The notes: a model not told the origin generated them from the sequence alone. A stretch of 8,505 nucleotides of DNA from an uncultured Planctomycetaceae bacterium (GCA_937926325.1 CALAZQ010000453.1:1-8505), one strand, 5' to 3'. Counted from the stretch's first letter, positions 1 to 8,505 are shown. Made by a program: numbers and translations.

Positions 1-371
1 GGGAAGAACAGCGTCTGCTCGATGCACCAGTCGAACTCTTCGTTGGTCATGCCCTTCCAGGCGTAGACCGGAATGCCGGCCTGGGCGATCGCCGCAGCGG
101 CATGGTCCTGGGTCGAGAAGATGTTGCAACTGCTCCAGGTGACCTCGGCCCCGAGTTCGACCAGCGTCTCGATCAGCACCGCGGTCTGGATCGTCATGTG
201 GAGGCAGCCGGCAATCCGGGCCCCGGTCAGCGGCTTGGTCTTGCCATACTTTTCCCGGAGGGCCATCAGCCCCGGCATTTCGTTCTCGGCCAGCATGATC
301 TCTTTGCGGCCCCATTCGGCCAGGGACATGTCGGCAACTTTGTACGGTAAGCGGGTATCAACTTGGGCCAC
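1..371 (-). CDS. ahcY: Adenosylhomocysteinase (S-adenosyl-L-homocysteine hydrolase), N-terminal part
   Basis: This cytosolic NAD-dependent enzyme splits S-adenosylhomocysteine into adenosine and homocysteine, which removes the product inhibitor of methyltransferases and feeds methionine regeneration. The 123 complete codons visible match the family N-terminus: an opening stretch [20 protein letters not shown], the substrate-domain motif GCLHMTIQT at residues 55-63 (His58 and Thr60 match the conserved substrate-contact region), and the strongly conserved [12 protein letters not shown] at 83-94. The reading frame is intact to the window edge; the rest of the catalytic domain and the NAD-binding domain lie outside. 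The start is GTG at 371, chosen because AGGAGG sits 5 bases upstream and because the family similarity begins almost at once. It lies 108 bases downstream of trpF on the same strand, so read-through is possible, although a hairpin lies between them. Identity is certain from the sequence; only the C-terminus is unseen. Confidence 0.96.
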   Translation of the reverse strand, partial: MAQVDTRLPYKVADMSLAEWGRKEIMLAENEMPGLMALREKYGKTKPLTGARIAGCLHMTIQTAVLIETLVELGAEVTWSSCNIFSTQDHAAAAIAQAGIPVYAWKGMTNEEFDWCIEQTLFF

Positions 372-376
372 GGGAA

Positions 377-382
377 CCTCCT
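377..382 (-). promoter_or_regulatory. Shine-Dalgarno site of ahcY
   Basis: AGGAGG on the minus strand, 5 bases before a GTG codon. It decides the ahcY start: no ATG is available near the family N-terminus, and this is one of only two strong ribosome binding sites in the window. Confidence 0.8.
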
Positions 383-404
383 GGGGCGAAAACAACAGAT
401 TTCT

Positions 405-421
405 GGCGGCAGATTGCCGCC
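405..421 (-). terminator. GC-rich hairpin between trpF and ahcY (possible terminator or attenuator)
   Basis: A perfect 7-bp stem (GGCGGCA/TGCCGCC) closes a 3-base loop. On the minus strand it is followed by a moderately T-rich stretch (AGAAATCTGTTGTTTT) rather than a clean U-tract. It lies after the trpF stop and about 33 bases before the ahcY start, so it could end trpF transcription, or act as a leader hairpin of ahcY if ahcY has its own promoter upstream. I compared this leader with the SAH-riboswitch consensus from memory and saw no convincing match. Confidence 0.4.
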
Positions 422-449
422 GAACGCTCCTTCACGCTCGAACGACCGC

Positions 450-455
450 ATTGTA
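450..455 (-). promoter_or_regulatory. Possible -10 box upstream of ahcY
   Basis: TACAAT on the minus strand matches the sigma-70 -10 consensus at 5 of 6 positions, 78 bases upstream of the ahcY start. No good -35 is found at 16-18 bases; the sequence there overlaps the GCAACCGG element at 465-472. A factor binding that element could replace -35 contacts, but this is inference and the -10 match may be chance. Confidence 0.22.
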
Positions 456-479
456 ACGGTTCAGCCGGTTGCGCACAGG

Positions 480-1202
480 TCAGCCTGGCGGGCCGCTCGC
501 CGCCTCCAGGGCCACCCGGGCGGCGGCCACGAAGCGACTGACCCGGTCGCGGTCCTTGCGGCCGGGGGCCGATTCGACCCCGCTGGCGGTGTCCACCGCG
601 GTCAGGCCGCTGGCCAGAATGGCCGCCGCGACATTCTCGGGCGTCAGGCCGCCCGCCAGGGTCATCGGTACCTGCAGCGGCGGCGATGCGGCGACCGCCC
701 CCCAGTCGACGGTGTGGCCGGTGCCGCCGAGTTGTCCGGCGGTGGTGCCACGTGAAACACCGGCGTCGAGCAGCGCCATGGCGGGCCGCTGGCCGCAGGC
801 GTCGGCGGCATCGATCCATTGCCGGGCTGTGGCCAGCCGGTCGGGGTCGGCCGATGGTTCATCGAGCCGGACGGCACGGATGACCGGATAGGGCCGCAGT
901 TCATCGCACCGCCACGGGGGGTCGCTGGTGGCGGGTGGCCCATCGAAGACGCCATGGAGCTGGATCAGATCGAGGCCGACCTGCGCGGCGATGGCCAGCA
1001 TCTCGTCGGCCGGCCGGCCGACGAAGACGCCCACTTTGACAATGCCGTCAGGCAGCCGAGCGGCGATTGTGGCTGCCTGCTCGACCGTGAGGCAGCGGGA
1101 CGAGCCGGCGATGAAGTTCAGGCCGATGGCATCAGCACCGCAGTCGGCTACCAACCGGGCATCTTCAACAGAGGTCACGCCACAAACTTTGATGCGGAAC
1201 AT
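480..1202 (-). CDS. trpF: Phosphoribosylanthranilate isomerase
   Basis: TrpF carries out the Amadori rearrangement of N-(5-phosphoribosyl)anthranilate to CdRP, the third step of tryptophan synthesis from chorismate, in the cytosol. The 240-residue product is a TIM barrel with the family signatures in order: KVCGVT with catalytic Cys7, GADAIGLNF at 22-30, VGVFVG at 57-62, the IQLHG strand at 80-84, LLDAG with the catalytic Asp at 146, GGTGHTVDW at 159-167, the phosphate-binding LAGGL at 182-186, and VDTASGVES near 203-211 followed by PGRKD. It is some 30 residues longer than usual, mainly from extra residues between the IQLHG strand and LLDAG. The ATG at 1202 is preferred because the signature begins at residue 4 and GAGG lies upstream; an ATG at 1238 and a TTG at 1250 would only add a non-conserved leader. 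No other trp gene is visible nearby, so it is isolated from a trp operon within this window. Confidence 0.95.
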   Translation of the reverse strand: MFRIKVCGVTSVEDARLVADCGADAIGLNFIAGSSRCLTVEQAATIAARLPDGIVKVGVFVGRPADEMLAIAAQVGLDLIQLHGVFDGPPATSDPPWRCDELRPYPVIRAVRLDEPSADPDRLATARQWIDAADACGQRPAMALLDAGVSRGTTAGQLGGTGHTVDWGAVAASPPLQVPMTLAGGLTPENVAAAILASGLTAVDTASGVESAPGRKDRDRVSRFVAAARVALEAASGPPG

Positions 1203-1433
1203 GCCCCTCGGTTCCTCAGTTGAAAAGGGAGGCTCCATCGCCAGCCGCAACCGGCAGATTCCGCGTCGGCCGCCAGCATCGGGATGATCGTCGAAACCCT
1301 AAAAGTCTATGCGCCCGGCCCGCAGTGCAGGAAGGTGCCGTCTGCGGTCGAAAAGAGAGTGGTGCGGGGGGAACCTCAGCCCGGGGCCGTTATGTGGACC
1401 TGTCCCGCGATCGCTTCACCATTAATAGCATCC
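1203..1433. other. Divergent intergenic region between trpF and the ATPase gene
   Basis: About 230 bases must hold the promoters for both trpF (leftwards) and the ATPase (rightwards). I see no strong sigma-70 pair on either strand. An AT-rich patch (ATTAAT at 1421-1426, with a weak TGGACC 20 bases earlier) could be part of the rightward promoter, which would give a very short leader. A GCAACCGG element lies at 1247-1254. The rightward frame stays open from an ATG at 1284, so part of this region is coding if the ATPase starts there. Confidence 0.5.
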
Positions 1434-3140
1434 ATGCCAACACCGCCCCGCCTCCGTCCCTGCGACAACCGACCGTTCATGGCCCTGCCCCGGGTCGCGT
1501 CGTTCCATCCCTCCCGCGATGCCCGGGAGGCGGTTGAGTCATTGGAGCGGGGGATCGAGCGGGCCGAGGGGGTCGGCCTGCTGGTGGGCCCGGCCGGCAC
1601 GGGAAAGTCGCTGCTCTTGGCCTGCCTGCGGGAGCGGCTCGACGACCGCTTTGCCGTGGCGTTGCTCTCCGGGGCGCGGATCTGCACCCGCCGGGGGCTC
1701 TGGCAGTCGATCCTGGCCGATCTGGGTGAGCCCTACCGCGGGCTTGACGAAGAAGAGCTGCGGATCGGCCTGGTCGATCGGCTGCGGGGGCTGGCGGCGA
1801 CGGGGTCGGGGCTGGCCGTGCTCGTCGACGAAGCCCACACGCTGCCCCGCCGCCTGCTCGAGGAACTGCGGCTGTTGGCCGGTGTGGTGACCGATCAGCC
1901 CGCTGTTCATCTGGTGCTTGCCGGCACCGTGCGGCTGGAAGAAGTGCTGGGCAGCAAGGAATTTGAAGGACTGGCCCAGCGGATCGCGGTCCGGGGCTAT
2001 CTCGAACCGCTCGACTATGAAGAAACCTGCGGCTATCTCCGCACCCAGATGCGGACGGCCGGCCTGTCCTGGGACGACAGCTTTGAACCTGGCTGCGATG
2101 CTGCTGTCTACACGATCACCGAGGGCGTCCCACGGCTGATCAACCAGTTGTGCGATCGGGCGCTGCGGCTGGCGGAGGATCGCCGGGCGGCACGGGTGAC
2201 CACCGCCGAACTGGCTGCCGCCTGGGAAGAGATCCAGCGGCTGCCCCCACCGGCGGCGTTGCGGAGCGAGCCAGCCCGTGGTGCTCGAGACACGATTTCC
2301 GCCACGGGTTCGCCCGACTGCAGCGAGCCGCCCGTGCCGCCCACCGTCACCGACCGCGACGACTTTGAAGACGACCCCGAGGCCGCCATCATTGAGTTTG
2401 GGAGTCTCGACGACGAACCGTTGGCGACTGATGACGAGGCAGCCGAAACCCCGCAGCTTTCCCGCACCATCGCCTTCGCCGAAGCAGCGGGTGATCAGCA
2501 GGGGCTGCCAGCCTTCGACGCGGAAGAAGACGAGGGCGAAGGGGTCTCGGCCATCGACTTTGAAGCCTCGCGAGCGGCAACCGAGTATGCGATGCGAGCA
2601 CTCGCCGAGGCGGCTGGTGTGGGGGGAGATGACGAGGTGATGATGCGGCTGCGGCCCCGGCAGGTCGCCGATGATCCTGGCCGCCCCGATACCGAGATTG
2701 AATTGATTTTCGATCCACCGTTCGGTGCCGAGGATTCCGATCGCCCGGACCCTTTCGCCGAGTTGTTCGCCGAGGAAGAGGCGGTGGTTGAGCGATTTGT
2801 CATGCGAGGGCCGGATGGCTTTCACGACCGCATGCATGTGGCCAGCCGGGAGGGCCAGGCCATTGCCCGCCAACTGCCGGCAGCAGAGCCGACCAACCCA
2901 ACCCCAGCCGCGGCTGCCCCGGAGGCCGAAACGATTGCCTGCGGCCATGCTGCCGAAGCGTCGGCACCCGGAACGGTCATCGAGCCAGACGACTCGGACA
3001 TGGTGGTGATTGAAGACGACGACCATCCCGACCCGAACGCCCCCGACGGCTCGGTCTTTGCCGTTCGCCTCGGGGACTATTCGCAGCTGTTTGCCCGGCT
3101 GCGGCGGGGCGGCCAGATTGAATCGTCGCGGCAGGCCTGA
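1434..3140 (+). CDS. ExeA/GspA-like AAA ATPase with long acidic C-terminal tail
   Basis: A P-loop ATPase of the ExeA/GspA type (AAA_22-like); in proteobacteria such proteins help assemble the type II secretion channel, but the role of this form is unknown. From the chosen start, RPFMALPRVASF at 13-24 matches the usual ExeA lead-in, Walker A is GPAGTGKS at 52-59, Walker B is LAVLVDEAH at 127-135, and LAGT at 163-165 plus LAQRI at 180-184 follow. The lid carries GVPRLINQLCDRAL at 231-244, a hallmark of ExeA. After residue 273 comes a tail of about 295 residues, rich in Asp/Glu/Ala/Pro, with no membrane helix and no peptidoglycan-binding domain, ending in a basic patch YSQLFARLRRGG at 549-560. 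The start is uncertain: ATG codons at 1284, 1392, 1434 and 1479 share the frame and none has a good ribosome binding site. 1479 would cut off the conserved RPF; residues from 1284 look non-conserved. The next gene follows after 54 bases. Confidence 0.85.
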   Translation: MPTPPRLRPCDNRPFMALPRVASFHPSRDAREAVESLERGIERAEGVGLLVGPAGTGKSLLLACLRERLDDRFAVALLSGARICTRRGLWQSILADLGEPYRGLDEEELRIGLVDRLRGLAATGSGLAVLVDEAHTLPRRLLEELRLLAGVVTDQPAVHLVLAGTVRLEEVLGSKEFEGLAQRIAVRGYLEPLDYEETCGYLRTQMRTAGLSWDDSFEPGCDAAVYTITEGVPRLINQLCDRALRLAEDRRAARVTTAELAAAWEEIQRLPPPAALRSEPARGARDTISATGSPDCSEPPVPPTVTDRDDFEDDPEAAIIEFGSLDDEPLATDDEAAETPQLSRTIAFAEAAGDQQGLPAFDAEEDEGEGVSAIDFEASRAATEYAMRALAEAAGVGGDDEVMMRLRPRQVADDPGRPDTEIELIFDPPFGAEDSDRPDPFAELFAEEEAVVERFVMRGPDGFHDRMHVASREGQAIARQLPAAEPTNPTPAAAAPEAETIACGHAAEASAPGTVIEPDDSDMVVIEDDDHPDPNAPDGSVFAVRLGDYSQLFARLRRGGQIESSRQA

Positions 3141-3194
3141 GCAACCGGTTGGCTTTTTCGGCTGCGGTCAATCTGCGACACTTCGCCGAGAGCC
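3141..3194 (+). other. Short spacer between ATPase and glycosyltransferase genes with AACCGGTT palindrome and T-run
   Basis: Directly after the ATPase stop comes GCAACCGGTTGGCTTTTTC. CAACCGGTTG is a perfect 10-base palindrome but can form only a short stem, and the five Ts follow two bases later, so it resembles a very weak terminator or an operator-like site. The small spacing permits co-transcription of the two genes. Confidence 0.3.
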
Positions 3195-3980
3195 ATGACC
3201 GCAGTCGCCTCATCAGCATCCTGTTCCGCCGCCAGCGGCCAGCCGCCAGCCGACCGGGTGCTGGTGATCGCCGCCACCTACCAGGAGGCCGAGAATGTCC
3301 TGCGGCTGGTCGATGCGGTGTTGGCGGCTGATCCGCGGGTCGATCTGCTCGTCGTCGATGACGACTCGCCGGACGGCACCGGTGGCCTGGCCACGCAGCG
3401 GGCAGCGACCGAGCCGCGGCTCAGCGTGATGATCCGGCGGGACCGTCGCGGCCTCGGTACCGCGGTCCTCGATGGCCTGCACGAGGCCCGCCAACGCGGC
3501 TATCGGCTGGCGGTCAATCTCGATGCCGACTTCAGCCATGACCCGGCCGACATTCCCCGGCTGCTCGCCGCGGTCGAGCCGCCGGGCCAGCCGCCGGCCG
3601 CTGTCGTACTCGGTTCCCGAAAAATTCCGGGCGGTGGGGTGGTCGGCTGGCCGCTGTCCCGGCATCTGCTCAGCCGGCTGGTCTGCTGGTGGACGCGGTG
3701 GGTGCTTCGGGTGCCGGCTCGAGATGGCTCGAGCGGGTTCCGGGTGCTGCGGCTAAGCTTTCTGCACGCCCTGCGGGAACCGGCCGAAGGCTATGCCTTT
3801 TTTGAGCAGATGCTCTGGCAGATCCATCGGGCCGGCGGCCTCATTCGTGAGGTGCCCATCATCTTTACCGACCGGCAGCGGGGGGCTAGCAAGGCCGACC
3901 TGCGGCAGATGCTCACAGGTGGCGGTGACCTCCTCCGCTTTGCGGCGGCAACCTGGTTTTCAACGGGAGCACGATCATGA
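3195..3980 (+). CDS. Polyprenyl-phosphate mannosyltransferase (DPM1-like, GT2 family)
   Basis: This GT-A-fold glycosyltransferase probably moves mannose from GDP-mannose to a polyprenyl phosphate at the inner membrane face, supplying lipid-linked mannose for protein or envelope glycosylation. Evidence in its 261 residues: IAATYQEAENV at 25-35; nucleotide-binding VDDDSPDGT at 54-62; GLGTAVLDG at 86-94; metal-binding DADFSHDP at 110-117; GSRKIPGGGVVGWPLSR at 140-156; DGSSGFR at 177-183; EGYAFFEQML and EVPIIFTDRQRGASK towards the end. This set is characteristic of DPM1-type enzymes. There is no C-terminal membrane domain, so it is the short soluble-catalytic type and may be only peripherally attached. 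The ATG at 3195 leaves about 18 low-complexity residues before the domain; its ribosome binding site is weak. The stop overlaps the next ATG (ATGA), implying translational coupling with the phosphofructokinase. The sugar specificity is inferred from family; glucose or another sugar cannot be excluded. Confidence 0.88.
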   Translation: MTAVASSASCSAASGQPPADRVLVIAATYQEAENVLRLVDAVLAADPRVDLLVVDDDSPDGTGGLATQRAATEPRLSVMIRRDRRGLGTAVLDGLHEARQRGYRLAVNLDADFSHDPADIPRLLAAVEPPGQPPAAVVLGSRKIPGGGVVGWPLSRHLLSRLVCWWTRWVLRVPARDGSSGFRVLRLSFLHALREPAEGYAFFEQMLWQIHRAGGLIREVPIIFTDRQRGASKADLRQMLTGGGDLLRFAAATWFSTGARS

Positions 3981-5074
3981 CCAGCCCCAAGCCCTGCATC
4001 GGCATTCTCACCAGCGGCGGGGACTGTCCCGGCCTCAATGCCGTCATTCGAGCGGCGGTCATCTCCTCTGACCGGCTGGGCTATTCCTGCGTCGGCTTTC
4101 TGCGGGGCTACGAGGGGCTGGTCGATCCGGTCGATTACATCCCGCTCACGCCGGGGAACACCAGCGGCATTCTCACGCTCGGTGGGACGATCCTTGGCTC
4201 GACCAACCGCGGGCGGTTTGCGGCGACCGTGGGCGAGGATCAGCGGATCGCCATCGACCCCAAACTGCTCGAGGGCGTCGCCCAGACCGTCCGCCAGTTG
4301 GGCATCTGCGGGCTGATCTGTGTGGGAGGTGATGGCTCGCTGGCGATTGCCGAGCAGTTTCATGAGTTTGGCCTCCCGGTTGTCGGCGTGCCCAAGACAA
4401 TCGACAACGACCTCGGGGCAACCGCCTTCACCTTCGGCTTCGACTCGGCCGTCTCTGCCGCCACCGATGCCCTCGACCGGCTGCGGACCACCGCCTCCAG
4501 TCATGAGCGGATCATGGTGCTGGAGGTGATGGGCCGCCACGCCGGCTGGATCGGGCTGCATGCCGGCATCGCCGGTGGGGCTGATGTCATTCTGCTGCCG
4601 GAGATCGGCTGGACCTTTGAAAGCGTCTGCCGCAAGATCGCCGACCGCGAGGCGGCCGGCCGCCGGCATGCCCTGGTGGTGGTGGCCGAGGGAGCGACCC
4701 TGCCGACCGGTGACCTGGTCTGCGTGACGGCGACCGGAGCCAACGAACAGGTGAAGCTCGGCGGCATCGGCCAGGTGGTCGCCGCCGAAATCGCCCGCCG
4801 GCTCGACCGGCAGACCCGGACGGTGGTACTTGGGCACCTGCAGCGGGGGGGCGAGCCGACCACGTTCGACCGGGTGTTGGCAACCGAGTTCGGCGTTTTG
4901 GCCGTCCAGTTGATTCAGGAGGGCCGGTTCGGTGAGATGGTATGCTATCGACCTCCCGAGATCGAAAGTGTCCCGATCGCCACCGCGATCCGCACCCTTT
5001 CGCGGGTCGATCCGGCCGGCTCAGCCGTCCGGGCAGCCCGCGGCCTCGGGATTTGTTTTGGGGATTCCGGCTGA
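3977..5074 (+). CDS. pfkA: 6-phosphofructokinase (group III PfkA family, probably ATP-dependent)
   Basis: It phosphorylates fructose 6-phosphate to fructose 1,6-bisphosphate, the committed step of glycolysis, in the cytosol. The 365-residue product has the family motifs in order: TSGGDCPGLNAVIR at 12-25, GGTILGSTNRGR at 69-80, GGDGS at 117-121, PKTIDND at 139-145 with the catalytic Asp region, and MGRHAGW at 185-191, then HLQRGGEPTTFDR near the C-terminus. In this family the residue equivalent to E. coli Gly104 decides the phosphoryl donor: Gly favours ATP, Asp favours PPi. Here it is Gly120. The second position (E. coli Gly124) is Lys140, as in PPi-type and group III enzymes, so this is the mixed Gly/Lys form and ATP use is the better guess. 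The ATG lies inside the stop region of the upstream glycosyltransferase gene; acs follows after 46 bases, consistent with an operon. Confidence 0.92.
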   Translation: MTSPKPCIGILTSGGDCPGLNAVIRAAVISSDRLGYSCVGFLRGYEGLVDPVDYIPLTPGNTSGILTLGGTILGSTNRGRFAATVGEDQRIAIDPKLLEGVAQTVRQLGICGLICVGGDGSLAIAEQFHEFGLPVVGVPKTIDNDLGATAFTFGFDSAVSAATDALDRLRTTASSHERIMVLEVMGRHAGWIGLHAGIAGGADVILLPEIGWTFESVCRKIADREAAGRRHALVVVAEGATLPTGDLVCVTATGANEQVKLGGIGQVVAAEIARRLDRQTRTVVLGHLQRGGEPTTFDRVLATEFGVLAVQLIQEGRFGEMVCYRPPEIESVPIATAIRTLSRVDPAGSAVRAARGLGICFGDSG

Positions 5075-5108
5075 ACGTCCCTTTGGATGAATACGCACAG
5101 GATTGGGC

Positions 5109-5114
5109 AAGGAG
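5109..5114 (+). promoter_or_regulatory. Shine-Dalgarno site of acs
   Basis: AAGGAG, 6 bases before the ATG at 5121. It settles the acs start against an in-frame TTG at 5103 that has no such site and would add only six non-conserved residues. Confidence 0.8.
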
Positions 5115-5120
5115 CAGGCA

Positions 5121-7083
<1,963 letters not shown>

Positions 7084-7085
<2 letters not shown>

Positions 7086-7129
7086 CCGCAGGCTGCCGGC
7101 CGGCCGGCTGTGTAACCGGTTGCGGTTTT
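7084..7129 (+). terminator. Probable intrinsic terminator after acs
   Basis: Seven-base arms AACCGCA (7084-7090, overlapping the acs stop codon) and TGCGGTT (7121-7127) are perfect complements. They enclose 30 bases that include the self-complementary GC block at 7095-7108, and are followed by a short T-run (four Ts ending at 7129, then C). The large stem and the meagre U-tract make it a plausible but imperfect Rho-independent terminator; the inner block could instead form its own hairpin. Confidence 0.42.
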
Positions 7130-7205
7130 CGACATGGCTCACAAGGTGCCGGTGGCAAGCCGCCCCGGCCGCTTCGTTCAGCTTCGAGCAACGATGGAAT
7201 CGCCG
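7130..7205 (+). other. Leader region of the cytochrome gene
   Basis: No clear promoter or Shine-Dalgarno site is visible. The frame of the downstream gene is open here with ATG codons at 7134 and 7194 as alternative starts; starting at 7134 would put 24 extra residues before the signal peptide, which is unlikely. Confidence 0.4.
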
Positions 7206-8505
7206 ATGAGTCAGCCCGATATCAGGCAGGTGAAAACAGCTGTGTCGGCTGTCTGCCTGATGGTGGCGGCGACAATACTTCAGCTGCCGCGGGCGGCCGG
7301 CGAAAGCCTGCCGGTGTCGCCGGCGCTCGCGCCATTTCTCACGCAGCACTGTTTTGACTGCCATGCGGGTGCTGCCGGCGAGGCGGGCCTTGATCTGGAG
7401 GCAGTGCTGGCGGCTGGTCTCGATCCGGTCGAGCCTCATCGTGATCGCGTCTGGGCCCGGATCATCGACCGGGTCGCCGCGGGCGAAATGCCGCCGGTAG
7501 AGGCAGAGCCGCCGAGCCTGGCAAAGCGGGATCGGTTTGTTGTCGAGGCGGGCGACTGGCTGCGAACCAGACAGCGACTGCGGCAGGCCGGCTTTGGGCG
7601 GGTGCGGGCCCGGCGGCTGACACGGCTACAGATCGAGCGGTCGCTCCACGAACTGCTGGCGATCGACATTCCACTGGCCGACAAGCTGCCGGACGAGGGC
7701 CGGCCCCGGGGCTTTAGTACGGTGGCAGAGCGGCAGGCGGTGTCGCATCACCATCTGGCGAGTCACCTGAGGGTGGTCGATCTCGCGCTCGACGAAGCAT
7801 TCGGACGAGCACTCGAGAACCGGCAGCCGCTCAGCCGTGATCTCGACCCGACGGCCATTTGTCGGAAGAACCCCAAGGCCCGCTGCCGCGAGCCCGAGCT
7901 TCGCGAGGGTCGGGCAGTCGTCTGGTCGTGCAGCATGCCCTACTACGGTCGCATTCCGGCGACCACCGCACCGGCAGACGGCTGGTACCGGTTTCGGCTG
8001 CACGGTTTGGGCATCAAGCTGCCTCCCTCCGGCGGCGTCTGGACGGCGGTCCACTCAGGTCAGTGCGTCTCGACAGCACCGATCCTCGAGCCGGTGATCA
8101 GCTTTGAGGCTGCCGCCGGCCCACGGGTGATTGAGTTTGAGACCTGGCTGCCTCGTGGACACATGCTGGAAGTCCGGCCCCAGGATCTGACTATCAAGCG
8201 GGCATCGTTCAAGGGGGGACAGGTCGGCACCGGTGAGGGGGAGCCGCAGAACGTGCCGGGGGTCGCCATCGACAGGATTGAGATGGAGCAGGTGCACCGG
8301 TATGACCTCGCCCAGCTCCGCCGGCAGCTCTTTGGGGCTGTGCCGCTTGAGCCTGGAAAGAATGGCCGGCTTGAGCCGGTGCCCGAGCAGCCAGCCGAGC
8401 AGTTGGCCAGCCTGCTGCACGACTTTGCCGGGCGGGCCTTCCGCCGGCATGTCGAGCGGGCCGAGGTGGCCAATGCGATCGGCTTGGCTGAGCAGCTGCT
8501 GGCGG
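7206..8505 (+). CDS. Secreted planctomycete cytochrome c-like protein with DUF1587 and DUF1595 (partial)
   Basis: The first 433 residues of a DUF1592-type protein, cut by the right edge; the function of this family is not established. Residues 1-31 form a signal peptide (Arg7/Lys10, hydrophobic stretch, small residues before Gly32), so the protein is exported. A c-type heme site CFDCH lies at 49-53, with Met95 in GEMPP as the likely second heme ligand (PSCyt1-like). DUF1587 (PSD3) follows at about 136-200 (RRLTRLQIERSLHELL, then GFSTVAERQAVS). Residues about 236-325 look like a beta-rich module (DGWYRFRLHGLG), with Cys at 219, 227, 242 and 287 that could form disulfides. DUF1595 (PSD5) begins near 400 (HDFAGRAFRRHVERAEV). 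Known relatives continue with DUF1592, DUF1588 and DUF1585, and are often followed by a DUF1552 gene. The ATG at 7206 is chosen for the compact signal peptide; 7194 is an alternative. Confidence 0.88.
   Translation, partial: MSQPDIRQVKTAVSAVCLMVAATILQLPRAAGESLPVSPALAPFLTQHCFDCHAGAAGEAGLDLEAVLAAGLDPVEPHRDRVWARIIDRVAAGEMPPVEAEPPSLAKRDRFVVEAGDWLRTRQRLRQAGFGRVRARRLTRLQIERSLHELLAIDIPLADKLPDEGRPRGFSTVAERQAVSHHHLASHLRVVDLALDEAFGRALENRQPLSRDLDPTAICRKNPKARCREPELREGRAVVWSCSMPYYGRIPATTAPADGWYRFRLHGLGIKLPPSGGVWTAVHSGQCVSTAPILEPVISFEAAAGPRVIEFETWLPRGHMLEVRPQDLTIKRASFKGGQVGTGEGEPQNVPGVAIDRIEMEQVHRYDLAQLRRQLFGAVPLEPGKNGRLEPVPEQPAEQLASLLHDFAGRAFRRHVERAEVANAIGLAEQLLA

Noticed and set aside
73..456. Plus-strand open frame of 127 codons over the ahcY start
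   Set aside because: It lies opposite the unmistakable AhcY N-terminus and has no features of its own.
372..479. SAH or SAM riboswitch before ahcY
   Set aside because: I could not match the conserved core or the pseudoknot of the SAH element from the sequence; only a single simple hairpin is clear.
1284..1433. N-terminal extension of the ATPase starting at ATG 1284
   Set aside because: The extra 50 residues resemble nothing in the ExeA lead-in and have no ribosome binding site. The frame may be open by chance, although this start cannot be excluded.
1539..3026. A 495-codon open frame on the minus strand opposite the ATPase gene
   Set aside because: It is a shadow of strong GC third-position bias. 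Its translation shows no recognisable motif, while the plus-strand frame has complete Walker and ExeA motifs.
3791..4837. A 348-codon open frame on the minus strand opposite the glycosyltransferase/phosphofructokinase junction
   Set aside because: The plus-strand coding is clear, and the antisense translation is rich in Gly/Ala/Arg/Asp without family signatures.

Overview
The window is GC-rich, densely coding bacterial DNA. It most likely comes from a planctomycete. The main evidence is the gene cut by the right edge, whose layout (signal peptide, c-type heme site CxxCH, DUF1587, start of DUF1595) belongs to the large secreted cytochrome families typical of Planctomycetes. The ExeA-type ATPase with a long acidic tail fits the same group. 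No RNA genes, insertion sequences, CRISPR arrays or phage genes are visible.

Layout: on the minus strand, reading leftwards from about 1.2 kb, lie trpF (phosphoribosylanthranilate isomerase) and the N-terminal third of ahcY (adenosylhomocysteinase, cut by the left edge). They are separated by 108 bases that hold a GC-rich hairpin and a strong Shine-Dalgarno site. A divergent spacer of about 230 bases follows. All remaining genes are on the plus strand: an ExeA/GspA-like AAA ATPase with an acidic C-terminal tail of about 295 residues; a DPM1-type family 2 glycosyltransferase (polyprenyl-phosphate mannosyltransferase); an ATP/PPi-family 6-phosphofructokinase whose ATG overlaps the glycosyltransferase stop (ATGA); acetyl-CoA synthetase (acs) 46 bases further on with a clear ribosome binding site; then a spacer of 120 bases with a probable terminator; and finally the partial DUF1587/DUF1595 cytochrome protein.

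How the genes fit together: the glycosyltransferase, phosphofructokinase and acs genes are tightly packed and probably co-transcribed. They join upper glycolysis and acetate activation with the supply of lipid-linked mannose, but I see no single dedicated pathway. trpF is separated from any other trp gene, and ahcY is a methyl-cycle housekeeping gene. Most of the window is ordinary core metabolism.

The two points most worth a second look are an 8-base core (GCAACCGG) found once in each of four intergenic spacers and only once inside a gene, and the acidic tail of the ATPase, which I cannot assign to a known domain. I found no convincing new multi-gene system.
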